From Paraburkholderia sp. PREW-6R (lineage in GTDB: Bacteria > Pseudomonadota > Gammaproteobacteria > Burkholderiales > Burkholderiaceae): 64,000 nucleotides of DNA. The notes beneath the pieces were generated by a model. It was not told the DNA's origin, searched no databases, and was given only the letters and a program-made list of their open reading frames with translations. The stretch spans positions 186,001-250,000 of the forward strand of contig NZ_CP155075.1 in assembly GCF_039621805.1 (NCBI RefSeq). The letters run 5' to 3'. How positions within the stretch are numbered: position 1 is the first letter of the stretch; every line of letters begins with the position of its first letter. The position numbers and the translations under genes are program-made. Shown piece by piece: positions 8,420 through 16,112 of this stretch.

Positions 8420-9547
8420 ATGAACCATTCATCCGTAAGTCCAATACTTCAACCGGTGACGGTGGGCAACCTGCAACTCAAGAACCGCATCGTGATGGCG
8501 CCGATGACGCGCAGCCGGGCCGACGACGCGGGCGTGCCGCCCGACTACGCAGCCGATTACTACGCGCAGCGCGCAGGCGCCGGCCTTATCGTTACCGAAG
8601 CCACCAATATCTCCGCGCAGGCGCGCGGCTATCCCCGCACACCGGGGATCTGGACCGAGGCCCAGGTCGCCGCGTGGACGCGCGTGACCGAAGCGGTCCA
8701 TCGCCGTGAAGGCAAGATTTTTCTGCAGTTGTGGCACACGGGGCGGATCTCTCACCCGGACATGCATGACGGCGCGTTACCCGTTGCACCTTCAGCGATC
8801 AAGCCGGGCGGTGAGATACGCGTTCACGACGGCATGAAGGAATTTGTCACGCCTCGCGCGCTGCGTGCGGATGAAATCCCCGGTATCGTCGACGATTATC
8901 GCCATGCCGCGAAGAATGCGAAGCGCGCGGGTTTCGACGGCGTTGAGATCCACTCGGCCAACAACTATCTGCTCGAACAGTTCATTCGCGACAGCACCAA
9001 TCAGCGGACGGATGAGTACGGCGGCTCGGTCGAGAACCGTCTGCGTTTTCCACTTTCGGTAGTCAAGGCGGTGCTCGAAGTCTGGGGCAACGAGCGCGTC
9101 GGCATTCGCATCTCACCGGTCACAACGGCGCCGGGGGAAACGCCTGTCGACAGCGATCCTATGACTGTGTTCGGTGCTTATGTGCGGGCGTTGTCGGAGC
9201 TGAAGCTGTTGTATATCCATGACATAGAAGGCGTGACGCAACTGAGCCGAGAAACGGATAGCGGCGTCAGTTTTGCCGCACTACGCAAACAGTTTGACGG
9301 CGCATACATCGCCAACAACCAGTACACACTGGAGCTTGCCGAAAGAACGCTGGCGGCAGGCGACGCGGACCTCTTCAGTATGGGACGGCCGTTCATTGCG
9401 AACCCGGATCTGGTTGACCGGCTGCGCGTCGGCGCGCCACTTGCCGACGCGCCGAAAGAATACTGGTACGGGGGAGATTCGACCGGCTACTCGGATTGGC
9501 CAGACATGCGGCCGGTACTTCGTCGCTCGGGTGATGAATCACACTAG
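8420..9547 (+). CDS. nemA: Old yellow enzyme / alkene reductase, NemA-like
   Basis: This is a 375-residue FMN-dependent ene-reductase starting at the ATG at 8420; a longer open frame upstream belongs to the Sad gene in another phase. OYE features include PMTRSRADD, QLWHTGRISHP, the substrate-binding pair His178/Asn181 in EIHSANNYLLEQFIRD, NQRTDEYGGSVENR, and the FMN-phosphate region FSMGRPFIANPDL. E. coli NemA reduces N-ethylmaleimide, nitro-esters and other activated alkenes and is controlled by NemR. Here a NemR-like repressor lies about 2.5 kb upstream. The stop codon overlaps that of the converging LysR gene in a shared CTAG. Confidence 0.94.
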   Translation: MNHSSVSPILQPVTVGNLQLKNRIVMAPMTRSRADDAGVPPDYAADYYAQRAGAGLIVTEATNISAQARGYPRTPGIWTEAQVAAWTRVTEAVHRREGKIFLQLWHTGRISHPDMHDGALPVAPSAIKPGGEIRVHDGMKEFVTPRALRADEIPGIVDDYRHAAKNAKRAGFDGVEIHSANNYLLEQFIRDSTNQRTDEYGGSVENRLRFPLSVVKAVLEVWGNERVGIRISPVTTAPGETPVDSDPMTVFGAYVRALSELKLLYIHDIEGVTQLSRETDSGVSFAALRKQFDGAYIANNQYTLELAERTLAAGDADLFSMGRPFIANPDLVDRLRVGAPLADAPKEYWYGGDSTGYSDWPDMRPVLRRSGDESH

Positions 9548-10485
9548 TCGGCTTTCCGCGTCCCGATTGACCTAACCACGTCCGTCCACGGTGGTTGCTG
9601 AAACAGTGCACTCAACCAGTCAACGAACGCCCGCGTTTTCGCGGGCTCGTTTCTGCGCGACGCACGCACAATGCTCAGTTTCTCGTTCTCCGACACGGTC
9701 CATTGGGGGAGGACACGCACCAGCTTCCCCTGGCACAGTTCGGGGCCGACCAGCCAGTCCGCGCCGAGCATGATGCCCGCACCGGCCGTGGCCGCATGGA
9801 CCATCGTATCCACGTCATCGGTCGCGAGCTGTGCCTGGATGCGGACCGCGTGATGCTCGCCGCGACGATGCAGGTGCCATGTCGGCCAGGTGTGCAGCGG
9901 TGTGAACCCGATACACGACTTATGCGCGAGATCCCGCGGATGGGTGGGGCGCCCGTGGCTGCGGACCCATTCGGGCGACGCGCAGAGCAGACGTTGCATG
10001 GTCAGGAGCGGCTTTGCGATCAGACGGCTGTCTTCAAGTTTGCCGATCCGCACACCCACGTCGTAGCGCTCCGCAATGAGGTCGACGTACCTGTCGCTGA
10101 GGCTGCACTCCACTTCAAGTGCCGGATAGCGTGCCAGGAACTCAGGTAGCCGCGGCGCCACCCACCGACGGCCGAATCCGGCCGGCACACTGATGCGCAG
10201 CAGACCCGTCGGCGTCTCGGCCATCGACCGTGCTTCGTCCTCCGCCCGCCGCAGTATTCCGTATGCCTCGCCGATCCGTGCCCGTAAGCGCGCGCCCGCT
10301 TCGGTTGCGGAAACGCGTCTCGTCGAGCGTTCGAGCAGCCGGATGCCCAGCCGCGTTTCGAGCGCCGCGACACGACGCGAGATCACCGACCCATCGCGGC
10401 CGAGCTTGCGGCCCGCCGCCGTGAAGCTGCCCGTTTCGAGCACGGCGAGGAACGCGTTTGTCTGATCGGCCTGTAGGCTATCCAT
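9544..10485 (-). CDS. LysR-family transcriptional regulator
   Basis: This 313-residue protein has an N-terminal winged helix-turn-helix (about residues 5-63: FLAVLETGSFTAAGRKLGRD then ISRRVAALETRLGIRLLERS) and a periplasmic-binding-protein-like effector domain with LRISVPAGFGRRWVAPRLPEF. This subgroup (DNA-binding helix with GRDGSVISRRVAALE) is common in Proteobacteria next to oxidoreductases. It is divergent from the MDR oxidoreductase gene, about 95 bp apart, so that gene is its most likely target. It converges on and overlaps the OYE gene by 4 bp. The effector is unknown. Confidence 0.94.
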   Translation of the reverse strand: MDSLQADQTNAFLAVLETGSFTAAGRKLGRDGSVISRRVAALETRLGIRLLERSTRRVSATEAGARLRARIGEAYGILRRAEDEARSMAETPTGLLRISVPAGFGRRWVAPRLPEFLARYPALEVECSLSDRYVDLIAERYDVGVRIGKLEDSRLIAKPLLTMQRLLCASPEWVRSHGRPTHPRDLAHKSCIGFTPLHTWPTWHLHRRGEHHAVRIQAQLATDDVDTMVHAATAGAGIMLGADWLVGPELCQGKLVRVLPQWTVSENEKLSIVRASRRNEPAKTRAFVDWLSALFQQPPWTDVVRSIGTRKAD

Positions 10486-10579
10486 TCATGCACCTCATGC
10501 AGCAATGTTGTGTCTGGCGCATCGATTGTAGCGTCTCAGGATAGGTAGCATGGTTCCACCCCATTCAAAGGAGAACACC

Positions 10580-11590
10580 ATGCAAGCCTTTAATCTGATG
10601 GCAGGTGAGGACTACCGGTTGCAGCGCATCGACATGCAGCAGCCAGTGCCGCGCTGCGGTGAAGTACTCGTCCGACTGCATGCAGCGAGTCTGAATTATC
10701 TGGATCTGGCTGTGGCGCGCGGTCGCTTTGGCGATGTTGCGCCCGGGTTCATACCAGGCACCGACGGTGCCGGCGAGATCGCCGCGTTGGGCGAGCGCGT
10801 CGAGGGCTGGGAGGTCGGCGAGCGGGTGGTCGTGGGCACGTTTGTCGACTGGTCCGCAGGGCGCTACACGACTGAGGCCGGCAAGCGAATCCGTGGCGTA
10901 TCGATGCCCGGCTCCCTCGCCGGGTACGCCGTCGTGCCGACGACCGCGCTCGTGCGCATCCCGCTGTCGATGTCGTATCGCGAAGCCGCCTGCCTGCCGA
11001 TTGCCGCCACGACGGCCTGGAACGCGCTCGTGGCGGGATCGATTCGCCCAGGCACGACAGTCGCGCTGCTCGGCACGGGCGGTGTGAGCCTCTTCGCACT
11101 GCAGCTAGCCAAAGCGGCGGGTGCGCGCGTGTTGATCACGTCATCGTCTCCTGAAAAACTGGAGCGGGCGCGAGCATTGGGCGCGGACGAACTGATCAAC
11201 TACCGGACCACGCCGGCGTGGGACGAAGCGATGCTCGCAGCAACCGGAGGTCGCGGAGCGGATCTGGTGGTGGAAACCATTGGCCCCGATACGTTCCGGC
11301 GCTCCATTAACGTGGCGGCCATCGGGGGCACGATTTTTACGCTCGGGTTCATTAGCGGCATGGACGTGTCGTTTCCGGTGCTTCCCGTCATGCTGAAGAC
11401 ACTGCGGATCGTGGGTAGCCAGACAGGATCGACTGCGAATCTGGCAGATGCGACGCGCGCCATCGCCCAGTCGCGCATCAAACCGGTTGTCGACCGTGTA
11501 TTTGAGTTCGACGACGCGCAGTCGGCGTATCGCTACCTCGAGCAGGCGGGTCACTTTGGCAAGGTCGTTATCGACGTGGCATCCAGATAG
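10580..11590 (+). CDS. MDR-superfamily NAD(P)-dependent oxidoreductase (quinone reductase/zinc-independent alcohol dehydrogenase type)
   Basis: This is a 336-residue protein from the ATG at 10580, with an AAGGAGA ribosome-binding site 5 nt before it; an upstream in-frame start lacks one. The GroES-like N-terminal half (LHAASLNYLDLAVARG, PGTDGAGEIAALGE) is followed by a Rossmann fold with LLGTGGVSLFALQLAKAAGA near residue 165. The Cys/His ligands of the catalytic zinc are not evident. This favours the quinone oxidoreductase/zeta-crystallin-like branch, which reduces quinones or enones with NADPH. It is divergent from a LysR gene that probably controls it and converges on a second LysR gene. 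Confidence 0.9.
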   Translation: MQAFNLMAGEDYRLQRIDMQQPVPRCGEVLVRLHAASLNYLDLAVARGRFGDVAPGFIPGTDGAGEIAALGERVEGWEVGERVVVGTFVDWSAGRYTTEAGKRIRGVSMPGSLAGYAVVPTTALVRIPLSMSYREAACLPIAATTAWNALVAGSIRPGTTVALLGTGGVSLFALQLAKAAGARVLITSSSPEKLERARALGADELINYRTTPAWDEAMLAATGGRGADLVVETIGPDTFRRSINVAAIGGTIFTLGFISGMDVSFPVLPVMLKTLRIVGSQTGSTANLADATRAIAQSRIKPVVDRVFEFDDAQSAYRYLEQAGHFGKVVIDVASR

Positions 11591-11648
11591 TCACGATCTT
11601 CCAGGCCAATTACCCCGGGCAGAGACCGATCGGATACATGCGACAAGC

Positions 11649-12542
11649 TCACCGCGTCCTCACACTCCGACGCATTCGTTGGACGAAGTTATCGGAGACG
11701 GCCGACAAGGTTCTGCCTCTTTTCTTCACGATGGCAATCGAGCGCACGAACGCCGGGTCGTCGATCTTCTTTACAGCAAGCCCCGCTTCGGCGTGCACCT
11801 CGCGCGCGGTCGCTGGCAGGATGGTTACACCCAGACCGGCGCGCACCATCGCGACAGCAGTCATCATGTAGGTGGGTTCGCACGCGATGTCGAGCGGCTG
11901 GCTCGATTTGCTGAGCGCTGCATCGACGACTGCGCGCACGCTCGTACCCGGCGCCGTGAGTACGAGCGGTAAGCGCGCCAGTTCGTCCAGACCGATGCGA
12001 CGCTTTTTGGCGAGAGGGTGAGCCTGCGGACACACGGCGACAAGCCGGTCCACTCCCGCATGCAGGACTTCGAGCGCCGGGTCGAGCACTTCACCGCCGG
12101 TGAGGCCGATATCCGCTTCTTCTTCGCGCACGAGCGCGTTGACGGTACTGGCCACGACATCGTGGATCTGGAAAACGACGCGCGGCACGTCGCGCTTCAT
12201 GGCGTTGATCAACTCGGGCAACGCGCTCGCTGCAAAGGTCGGCAGGCAGGCGATCCGGATCGTGCCGCTTTCGCCTGTACCCATCGCGCGCGCATCGCGC
12301 AGCACCGTCTCCATGTCGCGCAGGGACTTGCGAAGGAGTGGTAGCAGTTCGCGCCCGTTCGGCGTCAGCGCGACGTTGCGGCTATTGCGATCAAAGAGCC
12401 GCGCGCCGACCGCCTCCTCCAGTCTGCGTATTTGTACGGTGAGCGCGGGCTGCGACAGGTGCAGCCGCTGCGCCGCGCGCGTGAAGCTACCCGCTTCAGC
12501 CACCGCGACGAGCGCGCGGATATCGCGAAGATTCAGATCCAT
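11649..12542 (-). CDS. LysR-family regulator of the CitMHS-AtuA operon
   Basis: This is a 297-residue LysR protein. The helix-turn-helix spans about residues 4-62 (VAEAGSFTRAAQRLHLSQPAL), and the effector domain begins near residue 92 (GTIRIACLPTFAASALPELI). The wording of its N-terminus matches the CynR/GltC-like branch. It is divergently transcribed from the CitMHS transporter operon across only 100 bp, so control of that operon is the natural inference. The ligand is presumably an organic acid or a degradation product of the transported compound. Confidence 0.94.
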   Translation of the reverse strand: MDLNLRDIRALVAVAEAGSFTRAAQRLHLSQPALTVQIRRLEEAVGARLFDRNSRNVALTPNGRELLPLLRKSLRDMETVLRDARAMGTGESGTIRIACLPTFAASALPELINAMKRDVPRVVFQIHDVVASTVNALVREEEADIGLTGGEVLDPALEVLHAGVDRLVAVCPQAHPLAKKRRIGLDELARLPLVLTAPGTSVRAVVDAALSKSSQPLDIACEPTYMMTAVAMVRAGLGVTILPATAREVHAEAGLAVKKIDDPAFVRSIAIVKKRGRTLSAVSDNFVQRMRRSVRTR

Positions 12543-12642
12543 TACGGTTCGTGATAGCTACGATCAAATCATTTCAATTGCATTATCGCCGCACCAAACT
12601 TACTCTCGGCCCTATTAAAAGACAATATCCGGAGACAAGTTG

Positions 12643-13947
12643 ATGCTGCCGCTGCTCGGTCTGTCGACCATCCTCGTCCTGCTAGGGGCAATTCTTTCCA
12701 AGCGCATGTCGCCGCTCGTGGCGCTGATCCTCGTGCCGATCGCAGCGTCACTGATCGGCGGCTTCGGCCTGTCGACGAGCAGGTTCGTCATCGACGGATT
12801 AAAGAGCCTTGCGCCGGTTGTAGGCATGTTTGTCTTCGCGATTCTCTATTTTGGCACGATCACCGACGCAGGCACGCTCGATCCGATCATCGACCGCATC
12901 CTGCGCGCCGTCGGCACGAAACCGACGCGCATTGTCATGGGCACGACGCTGCTCGCGCTTCTGATCCATCTTGACGGCTCCGGCGCCGTGTGTTTCCTCG
13001 TCACCATCCCGGCGATGCTGCCGCTCTACGATCGCCTGAACATGGACAGGCGCGTGCTCGCGGCAGCTGTATCGATGGCGGCGGGCATTAACTTCCTGCC
13101 GTGGACCGGGCCCATGATCCGCGCGTCCGCGTCATTGCACCTGCGCATTTCGGCGCTCTTCAACCCGCTGATTCCGGTGCAGGCGGTCGGCCTTGTGTTC
13201 GTGTTCGGCATGGCCTGGTGGCTCGGGCGCCGTGAAGAAAAGCGTCTCGGCTATTCGAGCGCGAGCGGCGCGATTCCCGTTCCCACGCGTGAACTGAGCG
13301 CCGAGGAGCAGGCGCTGCGTCGTCCGGGGAACTTCTGGTTCAACATCATTCTGACGATCGTCGTTCTCGGCACGATGGTCGTGATGGGCGAGAAAATTCC
13401 GCCCGCGATCATGTTCATGGTCGGACTGTGCATCGCGTTGATCGTGAATTATCCGAACGTCGACATGCAGAGGAAACGCATCGATGCGCACGCGCGCGCT
13501 GCGCTCATGATGGCGGGCATTCTTCTAGCGGCGGGCGTGTTCACCGGCGTCATGCAGGGCAGCGGCATGCTGAAGGCGATGGCGCAGGCGGCCGTCGGAC
13601 ACGTGCCCCCCGCGATGGCCGGACACATTCCGGTCGCGCTGGGCCTTTTGTCAATGCCGCTTTCAATGCTATTCGACCCTGATTCGTTTTATTTCGGTGT
13701 GCTACCGGTGATCGCCGAAGTCGCGTCACAGCTCGGGGTGCCAGCAGTGCATGTCGGTCAGGCGGCCCTGCTCGGTCAGATGACAACCGGCTTTCCCGTG
13801 AGTCCGCTCACGCCGGCCACCTTTCTGGTCGTCGGCTTGTGCGGCATCGATCTGGCGGATCATCAGAAGTTTACGTTCCCGCTGCTGTTCGGCGCATCGA
13901 TCGTCATGACGATCACGTGCGTCGTGCTGGGCGTGTTTCCGCTTTAA
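12643..13947 (+). CDS. CitMHS-family organic-acid:cation symporter
   Basis: This 434-residue, very hydrophobic protein has about 11-12 predicted membrane segments. The ATG at 12643 follows GGAGACAAG; the TTG just before it is part of that spacing. Characteristic stretches are LYFGTITDAGTLDPIIDRIL, LIHLDGSGAVCFLVTIPAML, NFLPWTGP and FDPDSFYFGVLPVI, which match CitMHS citrate/Mg transporters and relatives. The family imports di- and tricarboxylates as metal complexes or with protons. The next gene, an AtuA-like protein, begins 18 bp downstream, and a divergent LysR regulator sits upstream. The substrate may therefore be a branched or unusual carboxylic acid rather than citrate. Confidence 0.93.
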   Translation: MLPLLGLSTILVLLGAILSKRMSPLVALILVPIAASLIGGFGLSTSRFVIDGLKSLAPVVGMFVFAILYFGTITDAGTLDPIIDRILRAVGTKPTRIVMGTTLLALLIHLDGSGAVCFLVTIPAMLPLYDRLNMDRRVLAAAVSMAAGINFLPWTGPMIRASASLHLRISALFNPLIPVQAVGLVFVFGMAWWLGRREEKRLGYSSASGAIPVPTRELSAEEQALRRPGNFWFNIILTIVVLGTMVVMGEKIPPAIMFMVGLCIALIVNYPNVDMQRKRIDAHARAALMMAGILLAAGVFTGVMQGSGMLKAMAQAAVGHVPPAMAGHIPVALGLLSMPLSMLFDPDSFYFGVLPVIAEVASQLGVPAVHVGQAALLGQMTTGFPVSPLTPATFLVVGLCGIDLADHQKFTFPLLFGASIVMTITCVVLGVFPL

Positions 13948-13965
13948 TCCATACCGGACGACGTC

Positions 13966-15324
13966 ATGAAACACACGATCAGACTCGGTGCGGGCGCAGG
14001 CTATTCAGGCGACCGCATCGAACCCGCCGTCGAGCTCGCGGAACACGGCGCGCTCGACTATCTCGTGTTCGAATGCCTCGCCGAACGCACGATTGCCATC
14101 GCGCAACAGGCGCGCCGCATCGACCGCGGCCTCGGCTACGACCCGCTGCTCGAAACGCGTATGCGCGCGGTGCTACCGGTCGCGGCGAGAAACGGCGTGC
14201 GCATCATTTCGAACATGGGCGCGGCCAATCCGCGCGCGGCCGCGAGAAAGACCGCGGAGATCGCGCGCGAACTCGGGTTGCACGGGCTGAAAATCGCTGC
14301 GGTCACCGGCGACGACGTGCTCGATGTCGTCCTGCGCTCGGATCTGCGTTTCGAGGAATCCGGCGACAAGGTGAGCGCTTATGCGCCGCGCCTCGTCTCC
14401 GCGAACGCGTATCTCGGCGCGGGGCCGATCGTCGATGCGCTTGCCGCGGGTGCGGACATCGTGCTGACAGGACGTGTCGCGGACCCGTCCCTCTTCACGG
14501 CGCCGCTCATTCACGAATTCGGCTGGAAGATGGACGACTGGACCACCCTTGGGCAGGCAACCGTCGTAGGGCATCTGCTCGAATGCGCGGGACAGGTGAC
14601 GGGCGGGTACTTCGCCGACCCCGGCTATAAGGACGTCGGCAATCCAGCGCGGCTCGGTTTTCCGATTGGCGAGGTGGCCGCCGACGGCTCCATTGTCGTG
14701 ACGAAGGTGCCGCATGCAGGCGGTGCCGTGACCGAGGCGACGTGCAAGGAACAGCTGCTCTATGAGATTCACGATCCGGCGCGTTACTATCAGCCGGATG
14801 TGGTCGCCGATTTCACCGCAGTACAAGTGAAGCAGGAAGCACAGGACCGCGTGCGCGTTTGGGGCGGACGCGGCAATGCGCGCACGGATACGCTGAAAGT
14901 CTCCGTCGCCTACGTCGACGGGTATATCGGCGAAGGGCAGATATCCTATGGCGGACCGGGCGCAGTCGCACGCGCACGTCTCGCGCGCGATATCGTGCGC
15001 GAGCGTCTCGCGATCACTGGCGTCCATGCGAGTGAGTTGCGCTTCGACATGATCGGGGTGAACGCGCTCTACGGCGAGGCATTCGCGAGCAACAGCGAAG
15101 ATGCTGCCGAAGTCCGCTTGCGCGTAGCGGGGCGCACACTTGACGCAAACGAAGCGACGCGTATCGGCAACGAAGTGGAAACGCTCTACACCAACGGCCC
15201 GGCAGCGGGCGGCGGTGTAACGAAAATGACGCGCGAAGTCATCGCCGTGCAGTCCGTGCTGCTCGCGCGCGAACATGTGAAACCTGCTTTTGAATTCGTG
15301 GAGGCCCACGATGAAGTTGCGTGA
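13966..15324 (+). CDS. AtuA-like (DUF1446) acyclic terpene utilisation family protein
   Basis: This 452-residue protein matches the DUF1446/AtuA family: N-terminal IRLGAGAGYSGDRIEPAVEL, ALDYLVFECLAERTI, the IISNMGAANPRAAA block, DIVLTGRVADPSLF and a C-terminal GPAAGGGVTKMTR. AtuA is needed for citronellol/geraniol catabolism in Pseudomonas, but the reaction of this domain is not established. It is the middle gene of a CitMHS - AtuA - AtuA-C operon and overlaps the next gene by 14 bp, indicating translational coupling. It stops before the small C-terminal domain that is fused in longer AtuA homologues. That domain is encoded separately here. Confidence 0.9.
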   Translation: MKHTIRLGAGAGYSGDRIEPAVELAEHGALDYLVFECLAERTIAIAQQARRIDRGLGYDPLLETRMRAVLPVAARNGVRIISNMGAANPRAAARKTAEIARELGLHGLKIAAVTGDDVLDVVLRSDLRFEESGDKVSAYAPRLVSANAYLGAGPIVDALAAGADIVLTGRVADPSLFTAPLIHEFGWKMDDWTTLGQATVVGHLLECAGQVTGGYFADPGYKDVGNPARLGFPIGEVAADGSIVVTKVPHAGGAVTEATCKEQLLYEIHDPARYYQPDVVADFTAVQVKQEAQDRVRVWGGRGNARTDTLKVSVAYVDGYIGEGQISYGGPGAVARARLARDIVRERLAITGVHASELRFDMIGVNALYGEAFASNSEDAAEVRLRVAGRTLDANEATRIGNEVETLYTNGPAAGGGVTKMTREVIAVQSVLLAREHVKPAFEFVEAHDEVA

Positions 15325-15628
15325 ACTCGCGCACAGCCGTACCGGAGACAAGGGCAACACGCTGAACGCGTCGGTCATTTGCTTCGACCCGACGCACTAT
15401 GCGCATCTGCGCGAAGCTTTGACGCCCGAGCGCGTCAAGGCACATCTCGCCGATGTGGTGAAAGGCGATGTCGTGCGCTATGAACTGCCGCTTCTCGGCG
15501 CGTTCAATTTCGTGCTGGGCCACGCGCTCGGCGGCGGCGTGACACGGTCGCTGGCGCTCGACGCGCACGGCAAGTCGGTGAGCTCAGCGCTGCTCGATAT
15601 CGACATTGAAGAGCCCGTGCCGGACTGA
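15311..15628 (+). CDS. Small AtuA C-terminal-domain protein
   Basis: This is a 105-residue protein from the ATG at 15311; an in-frame ATG at 15290 lies deeper inside the preceding gene. Its sequence (MKLRELAHSRTGDKGNTLNA, RYELPLLGAFNFVLGHALGG, GVTRSLALDAHGKS) corresponds to the ferredoxin-like domain found at the C-terminus of many AtuA/DUF1446 proteins. The start lies inside the stop region of the preceding AtuA-like gene (14-bp overlap). The two polypeptides probably assemble into what is one protein elsewhere. The biochemical role is unknown. Confidence 0.87.
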   Translation: MKLRELAHSRTGDKGNTLNASVICFDPTHYAHLREALTPERVKAHLADVVKGDVVRYELPLLGAFNFVLGHALGGGVTRSLALDAHGKSVSSALLDIDIEEPVPD

Positions 15629-15649
15629 GATGGATGGGCATCGCGCACC

Positions 15650-15689
15650 GGAAGGCCCACGCTCGAGTCGCTTCATTGAGCCGCCTTCC
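15650..15689. terminator. Candidate bidirectional terminator between converging operons
   Basis: A 7-bp inverted repeat (GGAAGGC ... GCCTTCC, 26-nt loop) fills the 62-bp gap between the AtuA-C gene and the cupin gene. No strong T-run follows on either strand. Confidence 0.3.
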
Positions 15690-15690
15690 T

Positions 15691-16035
15691 TCACAGAATG
15701 ACGTAGACCTTTCGCATCGTTTCGTCCACTTGCCACAGGCCTTCCGTGTTGGCCTCGAAGAACATCGTATCGCCGCCGCGAAAGTGGACCGTGGGTTCCC
15801 CGTCGGGTGTGAACGATCCCGAGCCGGACAGGAGATGCATGACTTCCGCCTGTTTGACCTTGCGCCGATAGGTGCCGGGCGAGCATTCGAACACACCGGT
15901 GTCGATTGCCTCGGTCCCGGCAATCACGTACTGCTTGCCCGAGACGTGTACCCCTTCCTCACCGGGAAGAGAAGCGGTGCCCCAGTCTTCGAGTCCGCCG
16001 AGTTCGACGGTCTGTTTGATCTGCTGTACTTTCAC
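15691..16035 (-). CDS. Small single-domain cupin protein
   Basis: This 114-residue protein probably starts at GTG 16035, with AGGAA about 9 nt upstream. It has a single cupin barrel: CSPGTYRRKVKQAEVMHLLS carries motif 1 and GGDTMFFEANTEGLWQVDE motif 2, with the Cupin_3 style ending (ETMRKVYVIL). The wording is typical of small cupins downstream of amino-acid catabolic dehydrogenases. It is the last gene of the tartrate-dehydrogenase/GabD unit, 77 bp after GabD. The enzymatic or binding role is unknown. Confidence 0.85.
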   Translation of the reverse strand: MKVQQIKQTVELGGLEDWGTASLPGEEGVHVSGKQYVIAGTEAIDTGVFECSPGTYRRKVKQAEVMHLLSGSGSFTPDGEPTVHFRGGDTMFFEANTEGLWQVDETMRKVYVIL

Positions 16036-16112
16036 GTAGCGTATTCCTGTGTTGATTGAGTCCGATGCGATCCGGGGCGAAGCGCCGCGTACCTGGCGCC
16101 GTCCGCAAACAC

